This document shows positions 59,387 through 64,000 of a stretch of DNA of 64,000 nt, piece after piece (positions within the stretch are counted from its first letter, which is position 1; every line of letters starts with the position of its first letter). The notes under the pieces were generated by a model. The model was not told the DNA's origin, did not search any database, and was given only the letters and a program-made list of their open reading frames with translations. The position numbers and the translations under genes were made by a program. Location: assembly GCA_027422505.1 (NCBI GenBank), contig JAPQWV010000493.1:124001-188000 (forward strand), in the 5' to 3' direction. This DNA comes from Craterostigma plantagineum. Taxonomy: Eukaryota > Streptophyta > Magnoliopsida > Lamiales > Linderniaceae.

Positions 59387-60411
59387 GCTGAAGCTTATAA
59401 GAGGTCTTGGTTTTGAATTGTCGAGACATCGTTCTGTGAAGTTAGTTTACGCCTTTTCTATTACATTACAACTGTTACGCCTTTACATTACGATGTTGGG
59501 CGATTGTTCGTGAGTGTAGCGTGTTGTTCCGGACTCTGGGAGAAACGCGGCTTTTTTACATATTCTTCGAACGCGCTTCGTATTGTTTCGCGCTTTATCT
59601 AAACGGCATTTGAAAAACTTTATGAAAACGTGTCGTTAGAAGCAAATATCGAACGATTCTACAAAATCACGTGTCGTGGTGTTTCGAGGTTTCGGTAATA
59701 AAATTCGAGAAACTTCTCGAAGACGCTAACGGCGTTCGAAGTCGTCTTGCAAACGCCACGTTTTTTCCGTAAATAACATTTGAGAAATTTAGAATAATTT
59801 TATTTCACCTTTTGTTGGAGTGGCATAAAACCTCTTCGTGAACAAAAAGACCCTTACAGCCATTGCTAGCTGACACAGTCAAAATTCAATTGCCTGGGAA
59901 ATCGTTCTCCAAAAGGTCCGTTGGTATCTCTTTCTCTTTCCTTAAAACCTGTGGGAAAATGGAGTGAGTTTTCGTATTACGAATTCTGTTAGTTTTTGTT
60001 TTCTCCTACCTCATTCTCCATCGGGAGAACAAAGGAATTATCGGTTGATATCATGTTTTTACCTTTTTTCTTCGGAATGTAGTGAGCACAAATCGCCGAC
60101 GTGTTCGCGAAATTTTAATTATGTGAGCTTTTTTATCTGTTGTGTGCATTATTTGCCTCTCTGAGCTTCGGAATAGGAATGGTATTAATTTCACGAACTA
60201 GTAGATTTGATGAGGTTGAACATAAATGCAGTCGTCCTTTTTAGTGTATTTTCTCAGGTGTGTTCGGCTGCAGTCGTTTGCACTATCAAACTGTGCTTTA
60301 ATGGGATCTTTTGAATAATTGCCCCTTACGCTGTTTTAGACTGTTTAATATACCCGTAAGAATGCCTCAGTGTAAAGTTTAACATTTTGTCAGCATATAG
60401 CCATACTTGAG
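59387..60411. other. Intergenic region with CpG-dense block; HESO1 leader
   Basis: SDR 3' flank, the CpG-rich block at 59521-59760, then AT-rich DNA forming the HESO1 promoter and leader. A TTTGTCAG acceptor at about 60391, just before the HESO1 ATG, suggests a leader intron. Confidence 0.45.
59521..59760. other. CpG-dense non-coding block
   Basis: I count about 27 CG dinucleotides in 240 bp, in sequence of only moderate GC. CGAA/TTCG and ACGC steps recur. Frames on both strands are interrupted and show no protein features. Confidence 0.55.
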
Positions 60412-62194
60412 ATGAATGGCTATACTGTCTTCGAGCTCACTTTGAGAGACATTCTTAAGGAGATCAACCCATCGAGAGATGATTGGAACCATAGATTTGA
60501 TATTCTTAAAGAGATTCGAGTACTCGTTGAAGGCATTGAGAGCCTAAGAGGTTCGTTATATCAGATGTGCCTATTTGTCTTTCTTTAGTGTACTAGTTTG
60601 GTTATTCTGTCCAACATCAAAAAGAATTCTAATTTTTGGAAACAGGGGCAACTGTTGAACCCTATGGATCTTTTGTATCCGATCTTTTTACAAGATGGGG
60701 AGATCTGGATATATCCATAGAGTTGGCGAATGGTTCATATATTGCATTGCCTGGGAGAAAGCAAAAGCAATCTTTGCTTGGTGATGTCATGGAAGATATG
60801 ATAGAGAAAGGTGATATACGGTTTCAGTTTTCATTAGTCTCATTCTGATGTTATTGTTTTAAGGTCCAATTACGTTTACGCTGATAAAGTTGGGGAGTGT
60901 CATATCTCATGCAAAGAGCTAACCATGACCTATTAGAAATTTACCCCTTTGCAGGTGGTTTTCATAGGTTGAAGTTCTTATCTGACGCAAGAGTACCCAT
61001 TCTGAAGTTCGAGGCCAAAAACAATATTTCGTGTGACGTCTCAGTTAACAATTTACTGGGTCAAATGAAGTCTAAACTCTTGTTCTGGATCAATGTGATC
61101 GATGGACGCTTCCGTGATCTAGTTTTACTGGCAAGTGGCTATAGCTGAGTTTATTTATAGGCAAGTGCAGAATGATATGAGTAAATCATTCTCTCCATGC
61201 GCTCTTGCAGGTGAAAGAATGGGCAAAAGCTCACCGTATCAATGACTCAAAAGGTGGAACTTTGAATTCGTATTCTCTCAGCCTGCTCGTAGTGTTCCAT
61301 TTGCAGGTACTATTTCGTGTTTTTTGGTATTTGAATGAGCGAATGAAGCAAGCTTATTTGGGTTTTCTGGTTGTACTTCCTGAACTCCAGTTGTAATGCA
61401 AGCATATTTCGGTGAAAAAAATATTAATGTAAGAGAAGTCTTATGAAGTTGTTCTTTTAACCATATGAAATAATGATAAATGGGTTGGAACAGCAAATAA
61501 TAAAATCTTCATGTCGTGTTCCTTTTTTTTTTCCTTCGATTTCTTTAAAATTTTGCAGAATACAGCCCCTGCAATATTACCTCCACTTCAAGAAATATAT
61601 CCCAAAAATCTGGCTGATGACCTTCAAGGTATGGTTCTTTGTTTCTTAATTAAACTAGAGACTTGCGCAGTTGGAGATATTGAAACTCTGGCTCCCCTTT
61701 TTACTAGTAACTTGGTTTGAAAGTATGTACGTTTTATAATTAAAGCAATTATTTCTCTTTGAAGTGCATCCTCTTGGACCATGATCAAATGCCTCGTTAA
61801 CCTTCGGTATCTTTTCACACTGGCAATGCTAATCTTTGTCTTCAGGTCTGCGGCTTGCTGTGGAGAAACATATCGAAGATATCTGCAGCGTAAATATACA
61901 CAAAATTACGTCAGATAAATCGAGGCTAATCAACCGAAGCTCTGTGCCCCAGCTCTTCGTTTCCTTCCTTGCCAAGGTCGAATTTCCTTAGACTGATAGT
62001 GACTGTAATTCAATGGGACAAAGAAATCACTGCATGCAATCCATTGACACGTGATTTTTGTTTCTCGTGTTCTATGCAGTTTTCAGACATCTGTGCAAAA
62101 GCCTCTACACATGGTATCAGCCCATTTAGGGGAAATTCAGAGGAAATTCTCAGCAACACCAGATGGTTACCTAAAACCTACGCACTATATGTAA

Positions 62195-62227
<33 letters not shown>

Positions 62228-62764
62228 AGCTAAACAGACAAGATCCGTTTTTTGGTCTTATACAATAAGGTCGAAGATCCCTTTGAGCAGCCAGAAAACA
62301 CAGCTCGATCGGTGGGAGCAAACCAGCTGACGAAGATCGCAAAGGCAATTCGAGTGACTTACAGAACCCTTGTCTCGCAAAAGCAAGATAGGCTCTCTCT
62401 CCTTCATGTCCTGGTTGGACCGCAAACTGCAAGGCTGATGATCAAACCATTGGCCCCAAGTCAACTAGCCTCTTCATCATCATCATCATCATCATCAGCA
62501 TCATCATCAAGAACGCACAATCACAACAACAATCCGAGAAGGAACAATGGCAAAGCACCCATCGACAGAAATCAGACGCGCCCCAAATCACCAAAACGAG
62601 CCGTAAAGAAAGCACCAGCAACCGTTCCTCAAAATGGGGTTGCTAATGGACCGCCCATTGGCGTGCCTGTGAATCAAACGAAACAAGTTTGGAGGCCGAA
62701 GGCTAACAAAACTGAGGCCGGTAAGTCGATTCCTAGTCATCCCGAGGAAGAAGGCATGGAATAG
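60412..62764 (+). CDS. HESO1: HESO1-like RNA uridylyltransferase
   Basis: Eight exons: 60412-60550, 60646-60810, 60955-61130, 61211-61306, 61559-61628, 61846-61976, 62080-62190, 62270-62764; 460 residues. Nucleotidyltransferase core: GSF (54-56) and WGDLDIS with Asp66 and Asp68, third Asp at about 129 (ISCDVSVNN), then FRDLVLLVKEWAKAHRIND and SYSLSLLVVFHLQ. The PAP-associated region includes WLPKTYALYVEDPFEQPENT. The C terminus is Ser/Asn-rich and basic. HESO1 adds uridines to unmethylated miRNAs and siRNAs and to RISC cleavage fragments, marking them for decay. Intron 3 seems to use a GC donor (CTG|GCAAGT). A CT microsatellite starts 5 bp inside intron 7. Confidence 0.92.
62195..62221. repeat. 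(TC)n microsatellite in HESO1 intron 7
   Basis: A TC run with two TATC interruptions, beginning 5 bp after the 5' splice site of a 79-bp intron. Confidence 0.8.
62478..62510 (+). repeat. TCA trinucleotide run encoding polyserine in HESO1
   Basis: A run of TCA/TCT codons, broken by one GCA (Ala), encodes a run of serines in the last HESO1 exon. It lies in a disordered tail, so length variation is likely tolerated. Confidence 0.85.
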
Positions 62765-63111
62765 TTTCTTGAAAAAGGGAAAATTTTTTAGGGGTAAAAT
62801 GAATGGTTATAGCTACTGTGTTTGCTCGCGGGAGTTGAACTGTGTTTTCTTGAGAACTTTTGAAACGTGGGTTATTGGATGGATTTGGGTCGGGTCGGGC
62901 CATGGCCAGTGGTTTTCCATCTGTGACAATTTGCAGAGAAATTGGTAAGATGGAGAAATAAATTTTGACGCGTTTACATTTAGATGGATGTCTCTACTCT
63001 AACCGTGAAGACCGTGGCGAGTTGGTGTGTGGTCTAATAAACTCGAGAATTATTACAAAAATGTTTCAAAAAGTTATATTTTGTCGTGTTGTTGGGGTCA
63101 AGTGGAGGACG

Positions 63112-63119
63112 TGACGTCA
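63112..63119. promoter_or_regulatory. Perfect TGACGTCA palindrome
   Basis: A bZIP/TGA-type core inside GGACGTGACGTCACTC, which carries two overlapping ACGT cores, about 780 bp upstream of the right-edge gene. Confidence 0.4.
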
Positions 63120-63757
63120 CTCTCTGGTCAAACGCCTTTTTGGATGGAGCTTCGTTGGGCGTTCGTGTGTATTTTTAATTGAATATTATTGACATACGCC
63201 TCATAAGAAAATATCATTTTCAATATAAAGACGTTTGAAGACAATGCCCACCGTGTGAACTTGGATCGATTGGGTGCCTTTTTGTTTTCTTAAACTTGAA
63301 GAAAAAACCAATATTTTTCTAATATTAAGATTAAATAATATTTCTTATCAACTAATATTTTAAATATAATGTTATGAGCTCTTCAGATGGATAAAGAAGA
63401 TTAGATGTCAAGTAAGGAAAGAATTCCTTTGGTCAATCTCTAAATGTTTATTACACACACCAAGTTGCAGGTCAAACTCCCAGTTCAAACACTTGTTAAA
63501 CGCTACCTACAAACTTTTTATTTAAGAAATGGACTGAGCCCCATCATCATGGGCCCCACAAATATAAGATGAGCTGTATTGTCATTAAATTATCTACTTT
63601 TGGGGATATAGCTAGAATCATCAAAATATGAATATAATAATTAGAAACCGCGGCTTAACTTCTCCAAGTAGGCAGCTGTATCTTTATCATCGTCATCTCA
63701 TCTCCGTGTGTAAAATGTGTGACTGCTTAGCTTAATCGATGTTACTTAACAGAGATG

Positions 63758-63763
63758 TATAAA
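63758..63763 (+). promoter_or_regulatory. TATA box of the right-edge gene
   Basis: TATAAA in ATGTATAAATTC, 139 bp before the candidate ATG at 63897, with a plausible leader between. Confidence 0.5.
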
Positions 63764-63896
63764 TTCACCAGAATCTTCAGCTCTCACTCATCATCAGTTG
63801 ATTCCATAAGCAGAAAGAAGAACATACAATACAAGCGATTAAAGGCCTATCTCTTTTGCAACGCTGTAATAACTTCGCTTTGTATCATATCTCATC

Positions 63897-64000
63897 ATGT
63901 TGGCGAGCTGCAAATCCGACCCATTTCCTCAAGTTCAAGATTTCTGGCAAAGCTCGCCGTCCCTTGAGCAAGAATCGTCGTCGTCGACGACGGCGAGGGC
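63897..64000 (+). CDS. Start of an unidentified gene, truncated by the window edge
   Basis: An open frame from ATG at 63897 to the end of the window (34 codons so far) reads MLASCKSDPFPQVQDFWQ then a Ser/Glu-rich stretch SSPSLEQESSSSTTAR. The composition is protein-like, GC content rises sharply from the start codon, and a TATA box sits at a suitable distance. I do not recognise the family. The competing frame from 63755 would make a less protein-like product. Confidence 0.4.
   Translation, partial: MLASCKSDPFPQVQDFWQSSPSLEQESSSSTTAR

Larger units (their letters stand above)
62765..63896. other. Intergenic region between HESO1 and right-edge gene
   Basis: HESO1 3' flank, then AT-rich DNA containing the TGACGTCA palindrome and, near the right end, a TATA box. 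A 70-codon frame at 63755-63967 overlaps the leader and probably is not coding. Confidence 0.45.

Noticed and set aside
59938..60411. Upstream ATG at about 59958 as the HESO1 start
   Set aside because: Splicing from its GTGAGT donor to any acceptor before 60412 gives an early stop; the family-consistent N terminus starts at 60412.

Overview
This is ordinary nuclear DNA of a flowering plant. The genes carry many short AT-rich introns, and nearly every one belongs to a family well known in eudicots (plant nucleoporin NUP1/NUP136, alpha-expansin, AT-hook AHL proteins, an AP2/ERF factor, PEP carboxylase kinase, the Golgi phosphate transporter PHT4;6). A eudicot, perhaps an asterid, is most likely; the sequence alone does not fix the species. 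I find no tRNA, rRNA, CRISPR array, viral insertion or intact transposon. Gene density is about one per 2.8 kb.

Left part (1-16 kb, - strand unless noted): the 5' part of an NTF2-like DUF2358 gene cut by the window edge; an intronless glycosyltransferase; a + strand glutaredoxin-like protein; a nine-exon FG nucleoporin NUP1; the + strand ribosome-rescue factor PELOTA, divergent from NUP1; and a mitochondrial-type lipid-A-disaccharide synthase (LPXB), convergent with PELOTA. Middle part (17-33 kb): three + strand growth and stress regulators (GIF1/AN3, an AHL gene with one intron, an ERF1-like factor), then on the - strand a PEP carboxylase kinase, a MAEA/GID9-type E3 subunit and the plastid J-like protein CPP1.

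Right part (33-64 kb): a long coiled-coil DUF7653-type protein (-), a second uncharacterised coiled-coil protein (+, 18 exons), an RlmN-type radical-SAM rRNA methyltransferase (+), a non-autonomous hAT-like element, PHT4;6 (+), an alpha-expansin (-), an RDUF-type RING ligase (-) divergent from the ESCRT-I gene ELC/VPS23 (+), an intronless AHL gene (+), a tropinone-reductase-like SDR (+), the RNA uridylyltransferase HESO1 (+), and the first codons of an unidentified gene at the right edge.

The genes are mostly functionally unrelated neighbours, as is normal for plants. The only thematic pair is the divergent RING ligase and ubiquitin-binding ESCRT-I subunit. Exon boundaries were derived by hand from GT/AG (twice GC/AG) sites, reading-frame continuity and remembered family sequences; where exon sums were checked they keep frame to the stop. 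I found no clear undescribed system. The best leads are the hAT-like element with its near-perfect 8-bp duplication, two GC-AG introns, an intron inside a normally intronless AHL type, a CpG-dense block, and the uncharacterised coiled-coil gene.
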